Assembly (NCBI GenBank): GCA_903851195.1
Contig: CAINNJ010000004.1
Location: 1-64,000, forward strand
Reading direction: 5' to 3'
Source of the DNA: an uncultured Acidobacteriia bacterium
Lineage (GTDB): Bacteria; Acidobacteriota; Terriglobia; Bryobacterales; Bryobacteraceae
Length of the DNA: 64,000 bases
Both the position numbers and the translations under genes were made by a program. Shown in pieces: positions 1 through 8,720 of the stretch. Under the pieces are notes generated by a model. That model saw nothing but the letters and a program-made list of their open reading frames with translations. It did not search any database and was not told the DNA's origin. Positions within the stretch are counted from its first letter, which is position 1. Each line of letters opens with the position of its first letter.

Positions 1-432
1 AACGTCCTCGCCCTCGGCCACTCCACGCCCGACGCCGACGTCATCGCCGAAAACACCCAAATCCACGCCGCCTTTACCCAGGCCCGCACCTTCTGGCGCA
101 ACCCCGAAAAATTCGCCCTTCTCTCCATCTACGAACAGCGCATTTCCCGCAAAATCCAGCGCAACGAAGCCCGCCTTTACGCCCTCCAGGCCGAACGCAA
201 AGCCGCCCTCGAACAGGCCCTCGAAGACGCCCGCCTCCTCGCCGAAGCCGCCGAATCCGAAGGCCATCCCTACGACCCCGCCCCCGACCTCACCACCCGC
301 CATGGCTTCGCTTTTTCACCTCCCGAATTCGCCCGTCTCCTCGACCGCCACCGCCGCCTCACCCGCGCCCGCCGCGCCCAAACAGCCCTGTCGCATAATC
401 AAAAGAAGTCGCACCACCACCAAACCCACTAA
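1..432 (+). CDS. Hypothetical protein, C-terminal part (5' end outside window)
   Basis: An open frame runs in from the left edge and stops at TAA 430-432, giving 143 residues. The visible part is a charged, probably helical segment: WRNPEKFALLSIYEQRISRK is followed by a long Ala/Glu/Arg-rich stretch (about residues 50-85), consistent with a coiled coil. The end is basic and His-rich. It resembles the C-terminal half of a family of acidobacterial hypothetical proteins whose N-termini carry an N-A-x-x-S-T-G-P-x-T motif, but that diagnostic end is not in the window, so the match is a guess. Codons end predominantly in C, like the next five genes. No function can be assigned. Confidence 0.6.
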   Translation, partial: NVLALGHSTPDADVIAENTQIHAAFTQARTFWRNPEKFALLSIYEQRISRKIQRNEARLYALQAERKAALEQALEDARLLAEAAESEGHPYDPAPDLTTRHGFAFSPPEFARLLDRHRRLTRARRAQTALSHNQKKSHHHQTH

Positions 433-440
433 TTAACGCC

Positions 441-1514
441 ATGAACAATCGCCCCCAGGCCATCGCGTTCCTCCTCGCCCTCGCCACGCTGCCCCTCCCT
501 GCCCAGAGAAACGCAGCCACAACCCCGGTCCCCCCGTCAACCGGCGCATCCGCCCCAACCGCTCCCGCCGCCACTCCAGGCCCGGCCGGACTCAACCCCA
601 ACGACACCGTCCTCAAAGCCCTGGAACTCCAGAAGTGGTACACCGAACTCGGCGACATCGCCGAAGCCGACGAAATCCGCTACACCGGCCCGCCGCCCCA
701 CCGCCCTGCTAATCCCACCGCCCCCGGCGCCCGCAACCCGCTGATCATTCACGCCATGACCTTCGTGCCGAAAAACCTCGATCGCACGAAGAAGCAGCCG
801 TTCCTCGTCTTCGCCCACCAGGGCATCCACAGCAATTTCGGCGCGGACTACGAATACAAACCCGTCCGCGAACTCGTCCAGCAGGGTTACTCCGTCATCG
901 CGCCCGACTACCGCGGCAGCACCGGCTACGGAGCCCGCGTCTATAACGAAATCGATTACGGCGGCGCCGAAGTCGACGACGTCTTCGCCGCCCGCGCCTG
1001 GATGCTCGAAAACTACGACTTCCTCGACGAAAAGCGCGCCGGCATCATCGGCTGGTCTCACGGCGGCATGATCACCCTCATGAACATCCTGCTCCACCCC
1101 GGCGCCTACGCCGCCGCTTACGCTGGAGTTCCCGTCACCGACCTTGTCCTTCGCCTCGGCTATCACGACGCCAGCTACCAGGCCATCTTCTCCGCCCCCA
1201 CCCACATCGGCAAAACCGTCCAGGCGGACGTCCAGGAATATCTGAAGCGCTCTCCCATCACCTACGCGGAAAAACTCGAAACCCCGCTTCTCATTCACGG
1301 AAACACCAATGATGAGGACGTCAATGTCATCGAAATCCAGCGCTTTGTCGCGGCGCTCAAAGCCGCCGGCAAGAAATTCGAGTACAAAATCTACGAAAAT
1401 GCCCCCGGTGGCCACGAGTTTGGCCGCCTCGACACCAAACTGGCCCGCGATTCCCGCCGCGAAATCTATAAGTTCCTGGCCCCTTACCTGAAACCCGAGC
1501 GGCCCGTAGAATGA
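441..1514 (+). CDS. Secreted prolyl-oligopeptidase-family serine hydrolase
   Basis: 357 residues. An N-terminal signal peptide (about residues 1-22, ending LPLPAQ) is followed by a Pro/Ala/Thr-rich linker to about residue 50, then an alpha/beta-hydrolase domain of the S9 peptidase/dienelactone hydrolase type. The nucleophile elbow is GWSHGG with Ser206. The acid is probably Asp291 in HGNTNDEDV and the base His325 in GGHEFG. The oxyanion-side sequence FAHQGIH and the APDYRGSTGYG stretch (154-164) are typical of S9 C-terminal domains. No beta-propeller is present, so this is a stand-alone hydrolase, exported to the periplasm or beyond. Its TGA overlaps the ATG of the next gene (ATGA), implying translational coupling. 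Substrate unknown; peptide or ester are both possible. Confidence 0.85.
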   Translation: MNNRPQAIAFLLALATLPLPAQRNAATTPVPPSTGASAPTAPAATPGPAGLNPNDTVLKALELQKWYTELGDIAEADEIRYTGPPPHRPANPTAPGARNPLIIHAMTFVPKNLDRTKKQPFLVFAHQGIHSNFGADYEYKPVRELVQQGYSVIAPDYRGSTGYGARVYNEIDYGGAEVDDVFAARAWMLENYDFLDEKRAGIIGWSHGGMITLMNILLHPGAYAAAYAGVPVTDLVLRLGYHDASYQAIFSAPTHIGKTVQADVQEYLKRSPITYAEKLETPLLIHGNTNDEDVNVIEIQRFVAALKAAGKKFEYKIYENAPGGHEFGRLDTKLARDSRREIYKFLAPYLKPERPVE

Positions 1515-2650
1515 CAACCCTGGGCGGCGTTACCCTGAAAACAGTGCGAACACGCAACCTGCTCGCGGCCCTCGCCCTCTGTTCTCTCTCCGCCGCCGCC
1601 CAGTGCCGCCTGCCGGATGTGGTCCCGGATGCCCTGTCGCATCTCACGCCCACACAACTTCTCGACGCCGGACATTACCTCCGCACCGAACAACTGCTCG
1701 ACCCGATCGCGAAAGAACGTCCGCGGGACGCCCACACAGCCTGGCTGCTCTCCCGCGCCAAGGCCGCTCTCGGCAAACTCGACGAAGCCGAAGCCCTCGC
1801 CGATACAGCCCTCAGCCTCGATCCCGATAACCCCGCCTACCACGTGCAGGTCGCCGCCGTCGCCGGACGCATGGCCGAAAAAGCCAATCTCTTCAAGCGC
1901 CTCGGCTACGTCCGCCGCGCGAAGATGGAGCTCGACGCCGCGGCCGCCCTCAATGCCCGCGACCCCGACACCCAGTGGGGTCTCATGATGTTCTACTACG
2001 TCGCCCCCGCCATGTTCGGCGGCGACAAAACCAAAGCCCAGCAGATCGGGCAGCAACTCGCCGCGGTCGCCCCCGACCTCGGCCGTTACTACCAGGGCCG
2101 CCTCGCTCTCGAAATGAAAGACCCCGACGCCGCCGAGACCTTCTACAAACAGTCCATCGGCGAAAATCCCCTGCTCTTCGAAACCGCCTCCAACCTCGCC
2201 CTTTTCTACATCCGCACCAAACCCGACCAGGCCAAAGCCGAGCGCTGGGCCTGCCAGGCCGTCCACACTGACCCCACCCGCGCCGACTCCTGGGCGCTCC
2301 TCGCCCGCGTCTACACCCTCTGCGGCTGCTGGACCGAAGCCACCCGCGTCGCCGAAATCGCCGAAACCGTGGACGGCGAAAACCTCGTCCCCTACTACGC
2401 CATCGCCGAAGCCGCCATCGAACACGGCGAACAAACCGAGCTCGCCGCCACCTTCCTGCGCAAGTACCTGAGCCAGCCCGTCGAAGGCAACCAGCCCACC
2501 GAAGCCGCCGCCCGCATGCACCTCGGCACCGCCCTCGCGCGCCTCGGCAATCGCGCCGACGCCGTCAAAGAACTCCAGTCCGCGCTCGAACTCGATTCCA
2601 CCCTTGAGGCCGCGCGCACGGAACTCAAAAGACTGGAGAAGACGAAGTGA
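1511..2650 (+). CDS. Exported tetratricopeptide-repeat protein
   Basis: 379 residues. A basic start plus hydrophobic stretch (LLAALALCSLSAAAQ, about residues 17-31) forms a signal peptide. The rest is helical repeats with the TPR pattern, for example residues around 70-100 (W-L-L-x-x-A-K-A-A-L-G and A-L-x-L-D-P-D-N-P-A) and the final repeat near 345-375 (HLGTALARLGNRADAVKELQ, then A-L-E-L-D). Repeats between are degenerate. TPR folds act as protein-interaction scaffolds; here it would be periplasmic. It starts inside the stop codon of the preceding hydrolase and its own stop overlaps the start of the next gene, so the three genes form one transcription unit. Confidence 0.85.
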   Translation: MTTLGGVTLKTVRTRNLLAALALCSLSAAAQCRLPDVVPDALSHLTPTQLLDAGHYLRTEQLLDPIAKERPRDAHTAWLLSRAKAALGKLDEAEALADTALSLDPDNPAYHVQVAAVAGRMAEKANLFKRLGYVRRAKMELDAAAALNARDPDTQWGLMMFYYVAPAMFGGDKTKAQQIGQQLAAVAPDLGRYYQGRLALEMKDPDAAETFYKQSIGENPLLFETASNLALFYIRTKPDQAKAERWACQAVHTDPTRADSWALLARVYTLCGCWTEATRVAEIAETVDGENLVPYYAIAEAAIEHGEQTELAATFLRKYLSQPVEGNQPTEAAARMHLGTALARLGNRADAVKELQSALELDSTLEAARTELKRLEKTK

Positions 2651-3207
2651 TGCGCTATATACTCAGCAAGCGCACCCCCGCCGGCACGCGCCTCCTCCTC
2701 GTCGAAAGCGGCTCGCGCTCGCTCGCCGAAGGCATCATCCCGCACCTCCAATCGGACTGGGCCGAGTCTTACGAGATCGACCTCATCACCTGCTACGGAG
2801 GCCTCCCCGCCGGACTCCCTGAACACACCCGCGTCTTCCGCGTCGCCGACTACGGTTCGCCCGAAAAGCGCCGCGAACTCGTCGCCGAACTGCGCGCCCG
2901 CGACTACGCCTACCTCGGCATGATCTGCTCCGCCGAGTCCATCATGACCAAGTGGAAATGGCTCGTCGCCCTCCGCGTCCCGGCCAAAGTCTTCATCATT
3001 AACGAAAATGGCGACTATTTCTGGATGCACCGCGAAAACGCCGCCATCCTGCGCGAGTTCGCCCTGGTGCGCATGGGCCTCGAAGGTGCCGGCGCCATCC
3101 GCACTCTCGGACGCCTCTTCGCCTTCCCGTTCACTTTTCTGTATCTGATACTGTATGCATTCACCGCGCACGCAGGCCGCGCGTTCCGACTCAAATTCAA
3201 ATCATGA
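2647..3207 (+). CDS. Conserved hypothetical protein with C-terminal membrane helix
   Basis: 186 residues from GTG 2647, or 185 from the adjacent ATG 2650; both overlap the TGA of the TPR gene. The N-terminal part (RLLLVESGSRSLAEGIIPHL, then EIDLITCYGG) alternates short beta strands and helices, like the first Rossmann-like half of GT-B glycosyltransferases such as the heptosyltransferase group. No sugar-nucleotide site can be recognised and the protein is far too short for a complete GT-B enzyme. The C-terminus has a hydrophobic helix (LFAFPFTFLYLILYAF, about 158-173) followed by basic residues, so the protein is probably a tail-anchored inner-membrane protein with its N-terminal domain in the cytoplasm. 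Its stop overlaps the start of the quinone oxidoreductase gene. Function unknown. Confidence 0.7.
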   Translation: MMRYILSKRTPAGTRLLLVESGSRSLAEGIIPHLQSDWAESYEIDLITCYGGLPAGLPEHTRVFRVADYGSPEKRRELVAELRARDYAYLGMICSAESIMTKWKWLVALRVPAKVFIINENGDYFWMHRENAAILREFALVRMGLEGAGAIRTLGRLFAFPFTFLYLILYAFTAHAGRAFRLKFKS

Positions 3208-4172
3208 AACTCATCCAGATCTCCCAGACCGGCGGCCCCGAAGAACTCCGGCTCGCCGATGCCGATATCCCCACGCCGGGCCCGAAGCACGTCCTCGTCA
3301 GGATCGGCGCCGCCGGCGTCAACTTCATCGACGTCTACTTCCGCATCGGCCTCTACCCGGCCCCGCTGCCCTTCACTCCCGGTAACGAAGGCGCGGGCGT
3401 CATCGAGGCCGTCGGCCCCGATGTCACCGACTTCAAAGTCGGCGACCGCGTCGCCTGGGGCATGTGGCGTGGCTCCTACGCCGAGTACGCCGCCATCCCC
3501 GTTGCCGCCCTCGTGCACCTCCCGGATTCCGTGGATTTCGAGACCGGCGCCGCCGCCATGCTGCAGGGCATGACCGCGCACTACCTCTCGCACTCGTCCT
3601 TCCCGCTGAAGAAGGGCGATACTTGCCTTATCCACGCGGCCGCGGGCGGCGCGGGACGCCTGCTCGTCCAGATGGCGAAGATGCTCGGAGCCACCGTCTA
3701 CGGCACCGCCGGCACGGACGAGAAAGCCGCCATCGCGAAGTCCGCCGGAGCCGACGAAGTCATCGTCTACACCCGTCAGGATTTCGTGCAGGAAGTGAAG
3801 AACCTCACCGGCGGCAAGGGCGTCGATGTGGTCTATGACTCGGTCGGCGTCGACACCTTCCTGAAAGGTCTCGACATCATCCGCCCCCGCGGCATGATGG
3901 TCCTGTTCGGCCAGTCCAGCGGCGCCGTGCCGCCCTTCAACCCCGCCCTCCTCAACCAGAAGGGCTCGCTCTTCCTGACCCGCCCCAGCCTCGCCCACCA
4001 CTGCCTCACCAAAGAGGAACTGAACGGGCGCGCCTCGGACGTCCTCAACTGGATCGGCGAGGGCAAACTCGAACTGCGCATCCACAAGACGTACGCGCTC
4101 GGCGACGCCGCCCAGGCGCACAAAGATCTCGAAGGACGCGGCACGGCAGGCAAACTGCTGCTGGTCAACTAA
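3204..4172 (+). CDS. NAD(P)H:quinone oxidoreductase, zeta-crystallin type (MDR superfamily)
   Basis: 322 residues, the usual length for quinone reductases of the medium-chain dehydrogenase superfamily. The N-terminal GroES-like domain has GAAGVNFIDVYFRIG and FTPGNEGAGVIEAVG. The cofactor domain has the Rossmann loop AAAGGAGRLLVQMAK (145-159), followed by KSAGADEVIVY and VYDSVG. The zinc-binding Cys/His residues of alcohol dehydrogenases are absent, as expected for zinc-free quinone reductases. It would reduce quinones or enones in the cytoplasm with NADPH. ATGA overlap with the upstream gene places it in the same operon; the next gene starts immediately after its TAA. Family is certain, physiological substrate is not. 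Confidence 0.92.
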   Translation: MKLIQISQTGGPEELRLADADIPTPGPKHVLVRIGAAGVNFIDVYFRIGLYPAPLPFTPGNEGAGVIEAVGPDVTDFKVGDRVAWGMWRGSYAEYAAIPVAALVHLPDSVDFETGAAAMLQGMTAHYLSHSSFPLKKGDTCLIHAAAGGAGRLLVQMAKMLGATVYGTAGTDEKAAIAKSAGADEVIVYTRQDFVQEVKNLTGGKGVDVVYDSVGVDTFLKGLDIIRPRGMMVLFGQSSGAVPPFNPALLNQKGSLFLTRPSLAHHCLTKEELNGRASDVLNWIGEGKLELRIHKTYALGDAAQAHKDLEGRGTAGKLLLVN

Positions 4173-5219
4173 ATGCGCAGCGTCGCTCTTCCCCCGGAGA
4201 CCGACGCGCTGCTGGTCACCCGGCTGCACAACATCCGTTACCTCACCGGCTTCACCGGCAGTAACGCGATGTTGCTGCTTCTCGGCGGCACGCGCGCCGT
4301 GCTCTATACGGACCCTCGCTACACGGTCCAGTCGAAACAGCAGGCCGATTGCGCCATCAAAATCGCCACCGGCGGGCTCGGCAAAGCCGCGCTCAAAGAC
4401 ATCCGCCGCCGCAGGATCGTCAAACTCGGCTTCGAGCAGGATCACCTCACTTACGCGCAGTACGAATCGCTCAAAAAGGAACTGCCGCTCAGCGCCGAAC
4501 TCGTCCCGCTCTCCGGCTTCATCGAGAAGCTGCGCACAGTGAAGGACGACGCCGAGATCGCCCTCATCCGGGCCTCCGTCGACACCAACTCGAAGGCCCT
4601 CGCCAACGCTCTGAAGCGCCTCAAGCCCGGCATCTCCGAGGCCGACTTCGCCGCCGAGATCGATTACCAGAACCGCCGCCTCGGCGCCGAAGCCCCCGCC
4701 TTCGACACCATCGTCGCCGCCGGCCCGCGCGCCGCCCTGCCCCACGCGCATCCGGGTTCCACGAAGATCGCTCCCGGCATGCTGCTCATCGACATGGGCG
4801 CGTTCCGCGACGGCTACGCCAGCGACATGACCCGCATGGTCCACCTCGGCCCCGCGACCACGAAATACAAGAAGGCCTACAAAGCGGTGCTCGAAGCCCA
4901 GCTCGCCGCCATCCACGCCATACGCCCCGGCGCGAAGACCAGCGCGGTGGATAAGGCCGCGCGCGACGTCCTCAAGGCCCACGGGCTTGAGAAAGAGTTC
5001 ATCCACTCCACCGGCCACGGACTCGGCCTCGAGATCCACGAACCGCCGCGCATCGGCCGCAAGGACAAGACAAAACTTGAAGCGGGCATGGCCATCACCG
5101 TCGAACCCGGCGTCTACATTGAGGGCTGGGGCGGCATCCGCATCGAGGACACCGTGCTCGTCACGGCCACCGGCTGCGAGATCCTCACGCCCACCAGCAA
5201 GGAGTTACGTGAGCTCTAG
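4173..5219 (+). CDS. M24-family Xaa-Pro aminopeptidase
   Basis: 348 residues with the two-domain plan of short prolidase/aminopeptidase P enzymes: a creatinase-like N-terminal domain (1-125, with RYLTGFTGSNA) and a pita-bread catalytic domain. All five metal ligands are present: Asp207 and Asp218 in DMGAFRDGYASDMTR, His282 in GHGLGLEIHE, Glu311 in TVEPG and Glu325 in RIEDT. His191 matches the conserved active-site histidine. It should cleave N-terminal residues preceding proline, using two Mn or Co ions, in the cytoplasm. It begins directly after the TAA of the quinone reductase (zero spacing), so it is the last gene of this + strand operon; the following genes run in the opposite direction. 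Confidence 0.93.
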   Translation: MRSVALPPETDALLVTRLHNIRYLTGFTGSNAMLLLLGGTRAVLYTDPRYTVQSKQQADCAIKIATGGLGKAALKDIRRRRIVKLGFEQDHLTYAQYESLKKELPLSAELVPLSGFIEKLRTVKDDAEIALIRASVDTNSKALANALKRLKPGISEADFAAEIDYQNRRLGAEAPAFDTIVAAGPRAALPHAHPGSTKIAPGMLLIDMGAFRDGYASDMTRMVHLGPATTKYKKAYKAVLEAQLAAIHAIRPGAKTSAVDKAARDVLKAHGLEKEFIHSTGHGLGLEIHEPPRIGRKDKTKLEAGMAITVEPGVYIEGWGGIRIEDTVLVTATGCEILTPTSKELREL

Positions 5220-5232
5220 GCTCACATCCCGG

Positions 5233-6084
5233 TCAGCTCTGCAGGCACAAACTCAAAGCCCCATAAAGCACACTATCGTCCCCCAGCAGCGCGGGCTGCA
5301 CATCGACCCGGGCCTGCGACCACGGCGGCATCTGTCGCGCCAGTTCCTCGCGCAGCGGCCCGAACAGCGCGTCGCCCGCCTTGCTGATGCCGCCGCCGAT
5401 CACGATCCGCTCCGGATTCAGCAGCATAATGCAGGCCTTCAGCCCGCGCGCCATGGGAACCACGTACCCGCGCACGAACTCCGGATTGCGCAGCAGTTCG
5501 CTCGCCGGCGCGCCGTAATCGCGCTCCAGCCAAAGCCCGCAACACATGCGCTCCAGACAGCCGTTCGACCCGCACAGACAGTCCGGCCCATCCGGCAGCA
5601 CGTTCAGATGCCCGATCTCGCCCGCCCACGAATCCCGCCCGCGCAGCACCTGCCCGTCGATCAGCACCCCGCCGCCGATGCCCGTCGAGACCGTCATATA
5701 GAACAGCGGCGAACAGCCCTTCCCCGCCCCGTGCCGGTACTCCCCGAGCGCGCCCGCGTTGGCGTCGTTGTCCATCACCACCGGCGCGCCGTCCAGCAGT
5801 TCGCGGATATGGCCCGGCAGATCGAACTCGCTCCAGCCGCCCACATGCGTGGAGAGCGCCACCTTCTGCGACGGCCAGTAAACCGGGCCGCCGAAGCCGA
5901 TGCCGCAGCGGTCGAAGCGCTCCGCCGCATGCCACTCGCGAAGCAGCGGCGTCAGGCTCTCCATCAGCTTTTCGCGCCCGCCAGCGCGATCCGTCGCGCG
6001 GCTCTCCCGGCGCGTCATGCGCTCGCCGTCGAAGCCCGCCACCGTGAACTTCGTGCCGCCGATGTCGATGGCCAGTGTCTTCAC
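5233..6084 (-). CDS. ROK-family sugar kinase (glucokinase-like)
   Basis: 283 residues from GTG 6084. This start is preferred over longer in-frame extensions because the protein then begins directly with the phosphate-binding motif (KTLAIDIGGTK). It also overlaps the upstream stop by GTGA and is preceded by a purine-rich GGAGGGG ribosome site. ROK hallmarks are present: DIGGTK near residue 6, catalytic Asp107 in NDANAGALGE, STGIGGGV, EIGH at 156-159, and the zinc motif His159/Cys169/Cys171/Cys176 (CLCGSNGCLE). It would phosphorylate a hexose such as glucose or an N-acyl hexosamine with ATP. It is the downstream gene of a pair with a HAD hydrolase, and converges on the M24 peptidase gene. Confidence 0.93.
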   Translation of the reverse strand: MKTLAIDIGGTKFTVAGFDGERMTRRESRATDRAGGREKLMESLTPLLREWHAAERFDRCGIGFGGPVYWPSQKVALSTHVGGWSEFDLPGHIRELLDGAPVVMDNDANAGALGEYRHGAGKGCSPLFYMTVSTGIGGGVLIDGQVLRGRDSWAGEIGHLNVLPDGPDCLCGSNGCLERMCCGLWLERDYGAPASELLRNPEFVRGYVVPMARGLKACIMLLNPERIVIGGGISKAGDALFGPLREELARQMPPWSQARVDVQPALLGDDSVLYGALSLCLQS

Positions 6085-6869
6085 TGCCTCCCCTCCGCGA
6101 CTTCGATCAGGAGGTCCGCATGAAGCAGATTCGGCACAATGTAATCGGCCCCGGCGTCGATCAGCCAGCCGCGCTTCTTCGCATCGACGGTGAGACACTC
6201 GGCCTCGTCGGTCGCCACGCCTACCGTCGTTCCCCCGGCCTCTTTCGTCACCTCGATCTCAACCCGGCCATCGCCAAACGTGAGGATCGCCTCGCCGGGG
6301 ACGCCCGACGCCACGATGTGAGCCAGCAGTTCGCTCTTCGTGAAGCTGTCGGGAGCCGAGCCGTAGATCCCGTCGAAGTAGCCCTCGATGCCGAGCAGTT
6401 TCGCTTCCCGGCAGATCGCCTCATGCGCCGTCCCGCTGGCCAGATACAGCAGCAGCCCGCGCTCGCGCAGCGCTTCGAGCAACCCGCGCGCGCCCGGCAC
6501 CAGCAGGCTGTCCGCGGACCGCTCTCCGCTCTCCACGGCCCGCAGGCGCGACGTGTGACTCTCCGCCGTCCGGCGGAAGAACTCGTCCCGGTACTCCGCT
6601 CCGCTCCGCGCCTCGCCACCCAGTTCCCGCACATGCTCCGCGAACGCGTTCATCTGGTGCACCGTGTCTTTGCCGGTGAGCCGGGCCACATAGACTTCGG
6701 CCGCCGCGCGCAGGGCAACCGGGTCTTCCCCAAGCGGTCCCAGCGTCTCCATCATCATGTCGAGCATCGCGGGCATCCAGCCCGCGCGGACCAGCGCCAG
6801 CGTGCCGTCGAAATCAAACATGACAGCCCGCGCGGGGGCGGGCGGATTGGTTCGCAGTCGTTCGATCAA
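6081..6869 (-). CDS. HAD-superfamily hydrolase
   Basis: 262 residues. Motif I MFDFDGTL lies near the N-terminus (nucleophile Asp19, acid/base Asp21). A helical cap follows (about 40-130), then motif II-like YLASGT, and motif IV is FGDGRVEIEV followed by GGTTVGVATDE. This is the layout of phosphoglycolate phosphatase/beta-phosphoglucomutase-type enzymes with a C1 cap, although the cap has no clear substrate signature. The gene is translationally coupled (GTGA) to a sugar kinase of the ROK family, so a sugar-phosphate substrate is a reasonable inference. The C-terminal part includes a stretch GWLIDAGADYIVPNLLHADLL, typical of HADs that report a location for an unstable phosphate. Confidence 0.85.
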   Translation of the reverse strand: MIERLRTNPPAPARAVMFDFDGTLALVRAGWMPAMLDMMMETLGPLGEDPVALRAAAEVYVARLTGKDTVHQMNAFAEHVRELGGEARSGAEYRDEFFRRTAESHTSRLRAVESGERSADSLLVPGARGLLEALRERGLLLYLASGTAHEAICREAKLLGIEGYFDGIYGSAPDSFTKSELLAHIVASGVPGEAILTFGDGRVEIEVTKEAGGTTVGVATDEAECLTVDAKKRGWLIDAGADYIVPNLLHADLLIEVAEGRQ

Positions 6870-6893
6870 GACGTATTCTCACACGAACGCACT

Positions 6894-8720
6894 ATGCCAA
6901 ACTGTTGTGAGGTGAGGGGCTCCATTACACGAAGGGCGTTACTCGGCCAGGCCGCGGCTGCCGCCGTCCGGGCACAGACCGGCACTGAAGATCCCCTGCG
7001 CTCGCTGCGTCCCGAACACCCGCGTCTGCTGCTCCCCGATTCCGAACTGGAGCGTCTCCGGGCGCTGGTCCGCGACCACTCGCTCGCCCGCCGCATCTAC
7101 GGCGATATGGAAAAGGAGTGCGACCGCCTCCTCTCCATCCCGCCGGTCGAGTACAAGCTGAACGGCCCGCGTCTGCAGCAGCAGACGCGCAAAGCCATCG
7201 ACCGCATCCTCACGCTGTCTCTGATGTACCGCCTCGCGAAGCGCGATCCCTGGCTGCGCCGCGCCATCATGGAACTGAACGCGGCGGCGAACTTCCGCGA
7301 CTGGAATCCGGCGTGCTTTGTCGATACGGCCGAGATGACGTTCGCGTTCGCGATCGGCTACGACTGGCTGTACAATTCGCTCTCCCCGGATGAACGCGGC
7401 TGGGTGCGAGACGCCCTGATCACGAAGGGTCTCGATCAGGCGTTGCCTTACTACCAGAAGCAGACCTGGTGGACGCGCGAACGTCTCCACTGGAACGTGG
7501 TCTGCAACAGTGCCATGGCGATGGGCGCTCTGGCGGTCGCGGACGACGCCCGCGAGAAGTCCGCCGAAGTTCTTCGCAGCGCGCTCGATTCGGTCACTCA
7601 CGGCCTCGCCAGCTGGGGTCAGGACGGCGCCTGGCCCGAAGGTCCGGCCTACGGTGAGTTCACGGCCCGCTACGCCGCGCTGCTCTATGCGTCGCTCGAC
7701 ACGGCTCTCGGGACCGACGGCGGTCTGGGCGCATTCCACGGCCTCGAAAAAGCCGGCCGCTATCGCCTGTACAGCATCGGCCCCACCAACCGCGTCTTCA
7801 ACTTCTCCGATGGCCCCGAAGACCCCGGCCTCGCGCCCGGCATGTTCTGGATGGCGAAGCGCTACAACGCGCCCGCCTATGCCTGGAGCGAGCAGAAACA
7901 GCTCGAGCGGAACCCCCATCCCGACGCGCTCGATCTTGCCTGGTTCGATCGCGATTCGAAGCCTCCGCAGCCGCCGCTCTGGCCTCTCGATGCCGCGTTC
8001 CACGGCGTGGGAGTGGCCACGTTCCGCAGTTCCTGGGACGACCCCGCGGCGCTCTTCGTGGCCGTGAAAGGCGGCGACAACAAGGCCAGCCACGCCCATC
8101 TCGACCTCGGCTCGTTCGTCCTCGACGCCGGCAACGTGCGCTGGGCCTCCGACCTCGGCGCCGACGACGTCGCGCCTCCCGGCTTCCCGCGCGGCTCCAT
8201 CTACCGCGTGCGCACCGAGTCGCACAACACGCTGCTGATCGACGGCGAAAATCAGGACGCCCGCGCCGAAGCCCGCATCACCCGCCAGGAGATGACGCCC
8301 GACTTCAGCTGGGTGCAGCTCGACCTGTCGAAGGCCAGTCTCAGGATCCGGCAATGGACACGGCGGGTGGGCATGGCGCAGCGCCAGGCCGTTCTCATCC
8401 AGGACACCCTGCGCAGCGATCAGCCGGTCGAAGCGATCTGGGGCATGATGACGGATTCGGAAATCACCGTGAACGGCCCCACCGCGACGCTGCGCAAGAA
8501 CGGCTGGAACCTGACCGCGGAGATCCGCTCGCCGCGCCATGCCGTCTTCGACATCGCGCCGTTGCGCACACCGGCGCCGCAGCCGCAGAATCCGAAGTTT
8601 CAGAAGCTCATCGTGCGGCTGTTTGAAAAGGTAACGGACCTCGATCTGAACATCGTTCTGACACCCTGGAAGGACGGTCAGACGAGGCCGAGGATCACGG
8701 CCCAGTTTCCCGCGTCATGA
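6894..8720 (+). CDS. Heparinase II/III-family protein
   Basis: 608 residues from ATG 6894; the frame stays open upstream but that region is the antisense of the HAD gene. The N-terminus has an Arg-Arg pair and hydrophobic stretch (TRRALLGQAAAAAVRAQ), suggesting Tat or Sec export. An alpha/alpha-toroid domain (about 35-370) includes NVVCNSAMAMGALAV and DGAWPEGPAYGEF. The C-terminal heparinase II/III-like beta domain begins near 375 (GVGVATFRSSWDDP) and holds the conserved SHAHLDLGSFVLDAG and ESHNTLLIDG motifs. The family comprises polysaccharide lyases acting on uronic-acid polymers (heparin, alginate-like). It is the first gene after a strand switch and overlaps the next gene by ATGA. Substrate cannot be read from sequence. 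Confidence 0.88.
   Translation: MPNCCEVRGSITRRALLGQAAAAAVRAQTGTEDPLRSLRPEHPRLLLPDSELERLRALVRDHSLARRIYGDMEKECDRLLSIPPVEYKLNGPRLQQQTRKAIDRILTLSLMYRLAKRDPWLRRAIMELNAAANFRDWNPACFVDTAEMTFAFAIGYDWLYNSLSPDERGWVRDALITKGLDQALPYYQKQTWWTRERLHWNVVCNSAMAMGALAVADDAREKSAEVLRSALDSVTHGLASWGQDGAWPEGPAYGEFTARYAALLYASLDTALGTDGGLGAFHGLEKAGRYRLYSIGPTNRVFNFSDGPEDPGLAPGMFWMAKRYNAPAYAWSEQKQLERNPHPDALDLAWFDRDSKPPQPPLWPLDAAFHGVGVATFRSSWDDPAALFVAVKGGDNKASHAHLDLGSFVLDAGNVRWASDLGADDVAPPGFPRGSIYRVRTESHNTLLIDGENQDARAEARITRQEMTPDFSWVQLDLSKASLRIRQWTRRVGMAQRQAVLIQDTLRSDQPVEAIWGMMTDSEITVNGPTATLRKNGWNLTAEIRSPRHAVFDIAPLRTPAPQPQNPKFQKLIVRLFEKVTDLDLNIVLTPWKDGQTRPRITAQFPAS

Noticed and set aside
3015-5039. Long - strand open frame across the quinone oxidoreductase and M24 peptidase genes
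   Set aside because: Gly/Ala/Asp-rich antisense shadow; both + strand genes are complete and well conserved.
6075-6893. N-terminal extension of the heparinase-like gene by about 270 codons
   Set aside because: It is the antisense of the HAD hydrolase gene, which has complete motifs; the signal sequence after ATG 6894 marks the real start.
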